In this document: one piece after another, positions 35,601-38,140 of the stretch
Numbering within the stretch: the first letter of the stretch is position 1
Layout of the letters: each line of letters begins with the position of its first letter
Origin: Tridacna crocea
Lineage: Eukaryota > Mollusca > Bivalvia > Cardiida > Cardiidae
NCBI GenBank assembly: GCA_943736015.1
Contig: OX031062.1
Location: 60,810,962-60,874,961 of the forward strand
Direction: 5' to 3'
Length of the DNA stretch: 64,000 nt
The notes under the pieces: generated by a model
What the model was told of the DNA's origin: nothing
Databases searched by the model: none
The model's input: the letters and a program-made list of their open reading frames with translations, nothing else
Translations under genes and position numbers: made by a program

Positions 35601-36918
35601 ATTAGTCAATTGTCCCAGGGTCGATGTAGCGTAGCAAATAGGGAGACCACGGGGTTTCCGAGGATGAGGTAAATGCAAATGACAAAACAAATTAACCCTA
35701 AAAAAGCTACAACCTCTGCAGATCAGTGCTCAGACTCAAGCATCCTCATAGGCATCTCTGGTACTTTTCCAAAGTTCTTCAGTTGCTATTCTAATCAAAA
35801 TATGGACTGGATCTGTCCATCTGTAACCTGAACATGAAGCTCAAACTCTGCACTGAAAAAGCTGGCCAGAGTTTAATCTAAACATTACCTGACAGATTTT
35901 GCAAAGTAAGTTTTAATTCAGTTTGAATGTGTTCAGCTTTGTTTGATTTATTTCTCTTTCATTTTGTCGTGTTCCATTTCTTTCCGTTGCATTCCATTTT
36001 ATTAAATCAAGTTCATTTCTCTTCCATTTTGTTGTGTTCCATTTCTTTCCGCTGTGTTCCGTTTCATGGAATCAAGTTTCGATTCTTTTTGTAATTTATA
36101 GGAACCTTTCCAGATCAAATAATCAAAAGTAGAGCTCTAGCTAAAGTCATTATTGTACGTACACACAGAAAACCATTGACAAAATGCTGTTTCCTTAACC
36201 TTTACCAGACGACAAAAATTTAGCCCTGTTCAAATTGAAAGCATTTGCAGTCAACAATTTCAATTTGCCTCAAATGTACCTTCAGTCTGAAATTTGCTCT
36301 GTTGGTATTTTTGCTATTTTCTTTGCAGAGTAAAAAGGACAAAAATAGATCTAGCACTGGAGCAAACTTTCAGACTGAAGGTAGCTCAAATGGTGCAACT
36401 GATAGGGTAGAAAATATTGTGGGAAAAGGAGACCAGCATTTTCTCCTTTTCCCACAGTGTTTTCAAAAGGATTCTTTCCGTGGGTTGTCAGAAGTCGTCA
36501 CTGTGTGGGAAAGGGTTAAAAAGAACAAACGACATAAAAACATTGTAGATCTCGTACAGAACAGTAGCAGACGACAGTAGAGTCCAATAGTTAATCATGC
36601 AAACCCACTGTTTCAGCAAATTTGAACAGATCCAAGACATTATCATCAACAAATTCAGGACAGCAAAAATGGTTTTTTAAATGCGACTGCCATGGTCATT
36701 TTATTTAGAACAGAAACATTCAAAAGGTAAACCAATTAGATCTATAACCTGTATAAAACACCTTTTGAGACGACCCCTTGTCAACTTACCGCAAACTCAC
36801 GAGTAAATCCGTCCCCGGACGGATCATCCTCATTCCGAAGTTTTTCAACTCTATCAATAAATTTTTCAAGGCTTCTCTGAAGCTCGAGTGTCCTTTCGGT
36901 TCCATCCTGCATATCCAT
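8564..36918 (-). CDS. PTPN12/18/22-like non-receptor protein tyrosine phosphatase, 5' part (4 exons)
   Basis: Four minus-strand exons (36918-36790, 22844-22736, 17353-17277, 8698-8564) join in frame to 450 nt, 150 codons. They give the N-terminal helix and first third of a cytosolic phosphatase domain that removes phosphate from tyrosines. Family hallmarks read in order are KKNRYRDILPFDKTRVKL, SDYINANFI and IASQGPLAHTLGDFWRM, followed by MACQVVEMGK. From memory, human PTPN12 has the same blocks at the same spacing, including an N-terminus of matching length and a REF-like stretch before the KNRY block, so the PEST group is preferred over other PTP classes. Introns are 13.9, 5.4 and 8.6 kb and packed with MITEs. 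The WPD loop, the HCSAGxGRTG signature and the PEST tail are not in the window and should lie left of position 1. Which PEST paralogue it corresponds to cannot be decided here. Confidence 0.9.
8719..8990 (-). mobile_element. TTAA-MITE-1, strongly decayed
   Basis: Both arms can be followed (CAATCCCAAGTTTTAATGACC; GCTTCAAATTTGGACCAG), with a poly-C/poly-A insertion at about 8788-8806. It starts only about 20 bp from the acceptor of the exon at 8564-8698. Confidence 0.6.
9123..9351 (+). mobile_element. TTAA-MITE-1, complete
   Basis: TTAA at both ends. The hairpin tip is GAAAACGCTGG on the left against CCAGCATTTTC: one broken pair. Confidence 0.9.
9571..9794 (+). mobile_element. TTAA-MITE-1, complete
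   Basis: Shortened loop (GGTTATCATTTTC). The right TTAA is shared with the subfamily B copy that follows. Confidence 0.9.
9791..10018 (-). mobile_element. TTAA-MITE-1, subfamily B
   Basis: Left end TTAACCTTTACCCCATAAGG and right end TATGGAGTAAAGGGTTAA. The hairpin reads GGTGAAATTGCTCG...CAGCAATTTCACC, with both arms altered together relative to subfamily A. Confidence 0.88.
10143..10250 (-). mobile_element. TTAA-MITE-1, partial
   Basis: CAATCCTGAGGAAGATAG then half a hairpin (TTTTCTCCTTTCCCCACAATG). The right arm is absent. Confidence 0.6.
10274..10503 (-). mobile_element. TTAA-MITE-1, complete
   Basis: Intact TTAA ends. Hairpin base CACTGTAGG against CCACAGCG. Confidence 0.92.
10886..11116 (-). 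mobile_element. TTAA-MITE-1, complete
   Basis: TTAACCCTTTACCAC to GGTAAAAGGTTAA. Hairpin GGATAAAATGCTGG with one mismatch. Confidence 0.92.
11320..11390 (-). mobile_element. Possible SINE tRNA-like head
   Basis: The minus strand carries an internal-promoter-like CAAGTTCAATTC (B-box-like) after AGAGCTTATAATACAGG. No body was followed. Confidence 0.3.
11460..11682 (+). mobile_element. TTAA-MITE-1, subfamily C, flanked by a 10-bp repeat
   Basis: Ends CAACCCTTTCCCAAA and TTTGGGAAAGGG, but no TTAA. Instead TGAATCCCCT stands on both sides (11450-11459 and 11683-11692). Hairpin with CACTGTGGG/CCCACAGTG base pairs. Confidence 0.8.
11685..12262 (-). mobile_element. TTAA-MITE-1 remnant split by another transposon
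   Basis: CCCTTTACCACACAATACTA...GAAAACAT (to 11748) resumes at 12233 as TACGGGTAAAGGAGAAAATG and then fades. Confidence 0.7.
11749..12232. mobile_element. GGGYG fold-back MITE (484 bp)
   Basis: Terminal inverted repeats GGGTGTATTCCTTTCGCCA and TGGCGAAAGGAATTCGCCC (17 of 19 pair). The interior is rich in GTTCTG and CAGAAC words in both orientations, giving extra self-pairing. It lies inside a TTAA-MITE-1 hairpin. Target duplication is unclear (at most T or TA). Superfamily not assigned. Confidence 0.75.
12385..12613 (-). mobile_element. TTAA-MITE-1, complete
   Basis: TTAACCCATTACCAC to GGTAATGGGTTAA. Hairpin base has TGTGTGAAAAG with TTTTCACACAA: another paired change in both arms. Confidence 0.93.
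12688..12918 (-). mobile_element. TTAA-MITE-1, left end mutated
   Basis: Left TTAT, right TTAA shared with the next copy. Hairpin arm GTTGAAAATGTTGG is partly unpaired. Confidence 0.85.
12915..13077 (+). mobile_element. TTAA-MITE-1, subfamily C, hairpin deleted
   Basis: Both C arms and TTAA ends are kept, with no central palindrome. Confidence 0.85.
13291..13734. mobile_element. TTAA-MITE-2 (AGGTGG ends), 444 bp
   Basis: TTAA then AGGTGGGTATTTAGA at the left, and AAATCTGAAAGGCCACCT then TTAA at the right. AGGTGG/CCACCT form the short terminal inverted repeat. TTAA plus RRG-type ends suits Kolobok-like elements. A second copy is at 31087. Confidence 0.78.
13879..14099 (+). mobile_element. 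TTAA-MITE-1, near-complete
   Basis: Left arm slightly shortened (CACACAAGACTTGTC). Hairpin tip GCTTACAAGC. Confidence 0.88.
14137..14364 (-). mobile_element. TTAA-MITE-1, left end mutated
   Basis: Left CACT instead of TTAA, right TTAA. Hairpin base weakened (TAGTGGTAAATGG). Confidence 0.88.
14476..14888 (-). mobile_element. TTAA-MITE-1 dimer lacking inner ends
   Basis: One copy runs from TTAA to TTTGGACAAA and switches near 14675 into TCCTTACTATTGACGACC of a second copy, which continues to TTAA. Both hairpins are present and both inner termini are missing. Confidence 0.88.
14885..15030 (-). mobile_element. TTAA-MITE-1, truncated
   Basis: Left end and decayed hairpin only. Shares its TTAA with the dimer. 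Confidence 0.7.
15034..15440 (-). mobile_element. TTAA-MITE-1 host copy of a nested insertion
   Basis: CCTTTACCACACGATCCTGA...GCTTTAA is interrupted by the B copy and resumes TTAATGACCCCCGACGG. Right end decayed. Confidence 0.8.
15059..15279 (-). mobile_element. TTAA-MITE-1, subfamily B, nested
   Basis: Sits in the TTAA of the surrounding copy, which is duplicated at its two ends. Arms match the B copy at 9791. Confidence 0.88.
15511..15788. mobile_element. TTAA-MITE-1 with two identical-type arms (full palindrome)
   Basis: Left half carries the usual left arm (GACTGGACCAAATTCAAAGC). The right half carries the same arm inverted (GCTTTCAATTTGGACCAG, then TAAAATTTT) instead of the GACCCTGAGAAAG-type arm. 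The whole 278 bp can fold back. Confidence 0.88.
15785..15958 (-). mobile_element. TTAA-MITE-1, partial
   Basis: Left end missing. Shares TTAA with the palindromic copy. Hairpin decayed. Confidence 0.75.
16158..16385 (+). mobile_element. TTAA-MITE-1, subfamily C, complete
   Basis: Hairpin GGAGAAATTGCTCGTTACGA with CACTGTGGG base. The right TTAA is shared with the next copy. Confidence 0.92.
16382..16607 (+). mobile_element. TTAA-MITE-1, complete
   Basis: Left TIR partly lost (CTCTTAACCACAG), right end intact. Confidence 0.87.
17277..17353 (-). CDS. PTPN12-like phosphatase, coding exon 3 (residues 80-105)
   Basis: Exon of 77 nt between a TTTTTTTCCAG acceptor and a GTGAGT donor. It encodes FDKTRVKLNEIPGEEG followed by SDYINANFIR. 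The Asp and Arg after DILPF and the SDYINANFI strand are near-invariant in tyrosine phosphatases. It ends in phase 0 and joins directly to the next exon with the residue spacing expected for the family. Confidence 0.93.
17564..17788 (-). mobile_element. TTAA-MITE-1, subfamily C
   Basis: Left TTAACTCTTTCCCAAAC, right end CTGA in place of TTAA. Lies about 210 bp from the phosphatase exon at 17277-17353. Confidence 0.87.
17840..18055 (-). mobile_element. TTAA-MITE-1, short left arm
   Basis: Left arm lacks the TTTTGACGACCC stretch. Right end TTAA. A half-copy (18060-18128) follows. Confidence 0.85.
18129..18442. mobile_element. TTAA-MITE-1 half copy joined to a full copy
   Basis: A minus-type left arm (18129-18216) is followed by a plus copy (about 18225-18442), so GACCCTGA-type arms stand at both outer ends. 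Confidence 0.72.
18439..18611 (-). mobile_element. TTAA-MITE-1, decayed
   Basis: Arms and hairpin are traceable with many changes. Shares TTAA with the preceding unit. Confidence 0.6.
18731..20297 (+). mobile_element. Helitron-like element with 156-bp satellite array, copy 1
   Basis: Opens with AAGAGCGGCAAATTGTCGC and ATACGCCCGTC, then about nine tandem 156-bp units (repeat of CGGACAAAATTCAAGTATG every 156 bp), a GCCC-rich microsatellite (20207-20252), and ends in hairpin CCCGTCTTCGACGGG followed by GCGTAT. The opening ATACGCCCGTC pairs with the closing GACGGGCGTAT. The layout fits non-autonomous Helitron/Helentron elements with internal satellites, such as the bivalve pearl group. No Rep/helicase coding is present. 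Confidence 0.8.
18797..20191 (+). repeat. 156-bp satellite array, about 9 units
   Basis: Anchor word GACAAAA recurs at 18797, 18953, 19099, 19255, 19411, 19567, 19723, 19879, 20036 and 20192. One unit is 10 bp short. Units are about 90 per cent alike. Confidence 0.92.
20391..20685 (+). mobile_element. tRNA-derived SINE
   Basis: Head ATAGCTCAGTAGGTAGAGCG (A box) and TGTGGGTTCAAATCC (B box) resembles a tRNA with an extended anticodon region. The body has GAGACATTAAACCGAGGTCC, like the conserved central domain shared among animal SINEs. It ends in an AATAAATAAAAGGA tail. Confidence 0.85.
20925..21047 (+). mobile_element. TTAA-MITE-1, left half, decayed
   Basis: CAACAAAATTTTAGACCCAA to the first hairpin arm. 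Confidence 0.6.
21229..21601 (-). mobile_element. TTAA-MITE-1 interrupted by another repeat
   Basis: Left arm to about 21284 and hairpin plus right arm from about 21413. TTAA at both outer ends. Confidence 0.8.
21285..21412 (+). mobile_element. Dispersed TAGAGCTGTCAC element, short copy
   Basis: Begins TAGAGCTGTCACTGAATGTG and ends TTTTGTGGGGGTAT. A longer inverted copy is at 61178-61477, which has a terminal hairpin. Confidence 0.65.
21598..21833 (+). mobile_element. TTAA-MITE-1, right end mutated
   Basis: Left TTAA, right TGGTAATGGGCAAG. Hairpin perfect over the inner 25 pairs. Confidence 0.9.
21921..22023 (-). mobile_element. TTAA-MITE-1, left half plus hairpin
   Basis: TTAACCCTTCAACAAACAAT to CCCACAATG. 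The right arm is missing. Confidence 0.72.
22223..22467 (-). mobile_element. TTAA-MITE-1, enlarged loop
   Basis: Loop GGTTACTCTGGTAACC, a duplicated tip making a small inner palindrome. Right TTAA shared with the next copy. Confidence 0.9.
22464..22691 (+). mobile_element. TTAA-MITE-1, complete, beside an exon
   Basis: Opposite orientation to its neighbour. Its right TTAA ends 44 bp from the splice donor side of the phosphatase exon 22736-22844. Confidence 0.92.
22736..22844 (-). CDS. PTPN12-like phosphatase, coding exon 2 (residues 44-79)
   Basis: The acceptor reads CTAATTTCAG just above 22844 and the donor is GTGAGT below 22736. The 109 nt encode 36 codons plus one base, containing TYPAEEGKKPCNIKKNRY and then RDILP. 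The KNRYxDILP block opens the catalytic domain of the family. The one-base overhang is completed by the next exon to make the Phe of DILPF. A TTAA-MITE-1 copy ends only 44 bp beyond the donor. Confidence 0.92.
22929..22959. repeat. Poly-C/ACCCC tract
   Basis: A C-rich run with interspersed A. Confidence 0.7.
23001..23351 (+). mobile_element. 350-bp element with 10-bp target duplication, copy 1
   Basis: CATTATCTCC to CGCAGGCAAGG. Flanked by GAGCTTTACA on both sides (22991-23000 and 23352-23361). No ORF. Ends only weakly inverted (CATTATCTCC with CCTTGCCTGC). Confidence 0.85.
23806..24272 (-). mobile_element. tRNA-derived SINE split by a MITE
   Basis: On the minus strand the head reads GCCTGGGTGGCTGAGTGG (A box) and GAGTTCGATACC (B box). 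The tail is at 23806-23832 (TTGGTTGGTTGTATTGGGG). TTAA-MITE-1 occupies 23829-24024 at the TTAA near the tail. Confidence 0.8.
23829..24024 (-). mobile_element. TTAA-MITE-1 in a SINE, hairpin half lost
   Basis: Right hairpin arm is deleted (GGTAACCACAAAACAAAC). TTAA duplicated at both ends. Removing it restores a continuous SINE. Confidence 0.9.
24555..24728 (-). mobile_element. tRNA-derived SINE head
   Basis: Minus strand TCCATGGTAGAGCATCGACC (A box) and TTGGGTTTGATACATGGG (B box). The body is not clearly delimited. Confidence 0.65.
24748..24977 (+). mobile_element. TTAA-MITE-1, complete
   Basis: TTAACTCTTTACCAAATGAC to GGTAAGGAGTTAA. Hairpin has one mismatch at the tip. Confidence 0.92.
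25182..25630 (+). mobile_element. TTAA-MITE-1 carrying a nested copy
   Basis: TTAAACCATTACCACACAGC to ACAGGGTTAG. Its left arm is split at GTGGCTTAA by the copy at 25259-25487. Confidence 0.92.
25259..25487 (+). mobile_element. TTAA-MITE-1, nested, complete
   Basis: TTAA at both ends is the duplicated target in the host copy. Hairpin base CACCGTGGG/CCTACAGTG. Confidence 0.95.
25640..25869 (-). mobile_element. TTAA-MITE-1, complete
   Basis: Followed by TTAAATTAA, from which the next copy starts. Confidence 0.92.
25871..26078 (-). mobile_element. TTAA-MITE-1, half hairpin deleted
   Basis: AAAATGCTTTCCCACAATG: the tip and part of the right arm are lost. TTAAATTAA occurs at both sides of it. 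Confidence 0.88.
26224..26356 (-). mobile_element. TTAA-MITE-1, decayed
   Basis: AAGCATTGTGGGAAAAGGAG and a worn right arm (TTGTTGTCTGCGAA). Confidence 0.6.
26452..26680 (+). mobile_element. TTAA-MITE-1, complete
   Basis: Hairpin with CACTGTGGG and CCCACAGTG, a paired C-type change in an A-type copy. Confidence 0.93.
26800..26996 (-). mobile_element. TTAA-MITE-1, right end lost
   Basis: Stops at CTGCAATTTAGACCGG. A poly-A run interrupts the right arm. Confidence 0.75.
26997..27545. other. Unclassified sequence of higher GC
   Basis: Composition differs from the neighbours (CGGGATCC, TCGGGGAAGTCTGTCGGGAC, several CpG). An open frame at 27196-27408 matches no family I know. It may be part of an unrecognised element. 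Confidence 0.35.
27546..27770 (+). mobile_element. TTAA-MITE-1, complete
   Basis: TTAACCCTTTATTACACGGC to GGTAAACAGTTAA. Right arm has C-type CATAAAAACCAGGGATTG. Confidence 0.88.
27985..28089 (+). mobile_element. TTAA-MITE-1, right half
   Basis: From the right hairpin arm to GGTAATGGGTTTA, with a pyrimidine-rich expansion. Confidence 0.65.
28233..28465 (+). mobile_element. TTAA-MITE-1, subfamily B
   Basis: TTAACCCTTTACTCCATAG to CCTTATGGGGTAAAGGG, the GGTAAAG word being duplicated at the right end. Hairpin GGCGAAATTGCTCG/CGAGCAATTTCACC. Confidence 0.88.
28606..28823 (-). mobile_element. TTAA-MITE-1, right end mutated
   Basis: Left TTAA, right GATAA. Left arm shortened. Confidence 0.85.
28820..29053 (+). 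mobile_element. TTAA-MITE-1, complete
   Basis: Abuts the previous copy at ATAA. Right end GGGAATGGGTTAA. Confidence 0.88.
29278..29507 (-). mobile_element. TTAA-MITE-1, right end mutated
   Basis: Left TTAA, right TTAG. Hairpin tip GGTAAGAAGC worn. Confidence 0.85.
29718..29942 (+). mobile_element. TTAA-MITE-1, left end mutated
   Basis: Left TTAT, right TTAA shared with the next copy in the same orientation. Confidence 0.85.
29939..30167 (+). mobile_element. TTAA-MITE-1, hairpin arm shortened
   Basis: Left arm lacks GAGAAAATGCTG. Right end GGTTATGGGATA. Confidence 0.83.
30168..30861. other. Intron sequence, nothing firm
   Basis: Part of phosphatase intron 1. 30735-30790 (AGTCAGCACAGACTGCACAG) resembles dispersed molluscan repeats but is too short to place. 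Confidence 0.4.
30862..31090 (+). mobile_element. TTAA-MITE-1, complete
   Basis: Right TTAA (31087-31090) is also the left TTAA of TTAA-MITE-2. Confidence 0.93.
31087..31603. mobile_element. TTAA-MITE-2, second copy, 517 bp
   Basis: TTAA-AGGTGGGTATTTAGA to GGGCCACCT-TTAA. Longer than the copy at 13291 by an AT-rich internal stretch (31130-31225). Confidence 0.78.
31625..31852 (+). mobile_element. TTAA-MITE-1, complete
   Basis: TTAACTCTTTACCAAACGAC to TTCAAGAGTTAA. Hairpin worn at the base. Confidence 0.9.
31938..32288 (+). mobile_element. 350-bp element with 10-bp target duplication, copy 2
   Basis: Flanks TAATTTTTGT and TAATCTTTAT agree in 8 of 10 positions. 351 bp, ending CAGACAACG. Confidence 0.82.
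32623..32852 (+). mobile_element. TTAA-MITE-1, complete
   Basis: Left arm carries a T-run. TTAA at both ends. Confidence 0.9.
32870..33080 (+). mobile_element. TTAA-MITE-1, decayed
   Basis: CAAATGACAAATTTTAGACA, hairpin remnants around 32960-33030, no intact ends. Confidence 0.6.
33081..33970. other. Intron sequence, nothing recognised
   Basis: AT-rich phosphatase intron without repeats or exon signals I can support. Confidence 0.45.
33971..34137 (+). repeat. 20-bp minisatellite, about 8 units
   Basis: Unit TCCCCCATACTTTTCAGAAA, with TTTTTAGAAA variants in the middle units and a C-run at 34054-34065. Confidence 0.92.
34198..34427 (-). mobile_element. TTAA-MITE-1, right end mutated
   Basis: TTAACCCATTACCAC to GGTTACGAGGTAA. 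Hairpin strong. Confidence 0.9.
34710..34938 (-). mobile_element. TTAA-MITE-1, subfamily D, complete
   Basis: The full-length relative of the deleted copy at 3939: CGAGTCAGGAATAGAAGCC and AATTTGGTCTGGTCC arms around an A-type hairpin. Confidence 0.9.
35190..35300 (+). mobile_element. Possible SINE tRNA-like head
   Basis: CTTGGGTTTGAATCATAATG is B-box-like with a weak upstream A box. Confidence 0.3.
35410..35665. mobile_element. MULE-like MITE, 256 bp with TIRs of about 58 bp
   Basis: Left end ATCCTCGGATACCC, right end complement ATCCTCGGAAACCC. The inner part CTCCCTATTTGCTACGCTAC is identical in both. Flanks GAGGCAAATGC (35399-35409) and GAGGTAAATGC (35666-35676) give an 11-bp target duplication with one mismatch. 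Long TIRs with 9-11 bp duplications suit Mutator-like elements. Confidence 0.8.
35677..35930. other. Intron sequence, nothing recognised
   Basis: No repeats or exon signals seen. Confidence 0.4.
35942..36075 (+). repeat. Tandem duplication of about 64 bp
   Basis: TTCATTTTGTCGTGTTCC and TTCCATTTTGTTGTGTTCC head two similar units, each followed by ATTTCTTTCCG and ATCAAG. Confidence 0.75.
36195..36519 (+). mobile_element. TTAA-MITE-1 carrying a hAT-like insert
   Basis: TTAACCTTTACCAGACGAC to GGGAAAGGGTTAA. Left arm split at CTCAAATG. It is the last intact copy before the intergenic block. Confidence 0.9.
36277..36384. mobile_element. hAT-like mini-MITE, 108 bp
   Basis: Ends TACCTTCAGTCTGAAA and TTTCAGACTGAAGGTA are inverted (TIR about 22 bp). 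CTCAAATG stands on both sides (36269-36276 and 36385-36392), an 8-bp target duplication as made by hAT transposases. Confidence 0.82.
36790..36918 (-). CDS. PTPN12-like phosphatase, first coding exon (residues 1-43)
   Basis: The start ATG is the complement of 36916-36918. The exon encodes 43 residues beginning MDMQDGTERTLELQ and ending SGDGFTREFA, then a consensus donor GTAAGT (36789-36784), phase 0. A charged helix (LEKFIDRVEKLR) followed by an acidic turn and a basic-acidic-Phe pair matches the N-terminal helix of PTPN12. A second in-frame ATG two codons later could also serve as start. The 5' untranslated region and promoter must lie at higher coordinates. Confidence 0.88.
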
Positions 36919-37296
36919 ACCGAGAATTTACGAACTAACCACACACATGTCGAACTTTGTCAGTACACTACCTGGTTTAATAACAAGTTATCAAGGAAGT
37001 TTTGTATACATACTGGTCACGTGATTTATTTCTTGTTTCGTTTTGGATGAATGGCTTTTAAATCCATATATAGACATCAATGCATTCGGCCGAACTTCAG
37101 ATGGTATGGAGGACGGGTGATCGCCCTGTTGAGGAGGCAAACCAAAATAAAAATATATCAACAATATTCTCCAAAATTCCTAATTTATCTATAAATTAAG
37201 AATCTAGATCTACGTAGATTCAACTGGACTAGAATTTATGAATATGCATCAAGGATGCAGACTATATTTTCTGATTGTAATTTACTTTTTCTGGTA
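36919..37296 (-). promoter_or_regulatory. Presumed 5' UTR and promoter region of the phosphatase gene
   Basis: This lies directly upstream of the phosphatase start codon on the minus strand and is free of recognised repeats. It contains CACGTG (37018-37023) and an AT-rich ATATATAG word (37065-37072). No initiator, CpG cluster or upstream exon can be fixed by eye, so the assignment rests on position. Confidence 0.35.
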
Positions 37297-37606
37297 CATT
37301 ATCTCCCGCTAGGTGGCATTCTATAAATACTCATAAATCTATCTAATTTGGACATCCTGGGTACAGAACCGAAGCACTTTCCTTCACGACAACCGTTACT
37401 TTGAATTTAAAACTAAAATAAAAGTTTACTCAATAAAACGCTACCTCGTGCAATTCACTCAGCTATGATCAACAGTTTAGAGAAATCTGGAGCTAAAGCA
37501 GGTCTCATTTCTCTTCAAACGTATTGATAAAAGCTTTTTTCTACATTTCTACTTTATAGAGCGTAATATTACAGTCAGCCCGCTGTCGGGGCTAGTGATG
37601 CGTCAT
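37297..37606 (+). mobile_element. 350-bp element, copy 3, right end lost
   Basis: Starts CATTATCTCCCGC and breaks off after GATGCGTCATA. No target duplication, as expected for a truncated copy. Confidence 0.8.
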
Positions 37607-37847
37607 AATCACTGTGTTGTAAGCTGTACGGTACGAAATGTGTAGTCACTTCCAAGATGGCGGACTGTTTACATGGAGAAAGGTGGATGTCACATTTTAT
37701 CATCAATAACTTTTTTTCTTGAAACCTTCGAGTCATGATACTTATAATATATTGTGGGGGAATGATGTGGTAAGCCTCGGTACTTTATAGCAAAGAGCCA
37801 GTGCCATTATTCGATACGTTATATCGGCGTAAACATTGCCATTCGGT
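37607..37847. other. Intergenic sequence left of the large inverted repeat
   Basis: Contains CCAAGATGGCGG (about 37652), a YY1-like promoter word, but no supported transcript. Confidence 0.3.
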
Positions 37848-38140
37848 AAAATTTAAATTTGAAGTGAGGAACTTGCATCGTTTTTAGTTATAGAATGGAA
37901 AATAAGCCAATGCAGTGGATGAAGGTTGTTGTTTCTGTAGGTATTCATCATGCGCTTTCCAATGATAAGGGTAATTTTTGTGAAAAATGTCTAGAAAGAC
38001 CCGAAAACATGTGTTTTGTATATCGCTAATGCAGCGGTGTAGTCCACATCAACATATACACACACAGCGGTGTAGACACAATATTTTTTGAACGGTTTAG
38101 ACACAATTTAAAGCACAATGTATGTACGGTTTAGACACAA
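37848..38140. repeat. Large inverted repeat, outer arm, left
   Basis: AAAATTTAAATTTGAAGTGA to GTACGGTTTAGACACAA. Its reverse complement lies at 49049-49342 with few differences over about 290 bp. Confidence 0.9.
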
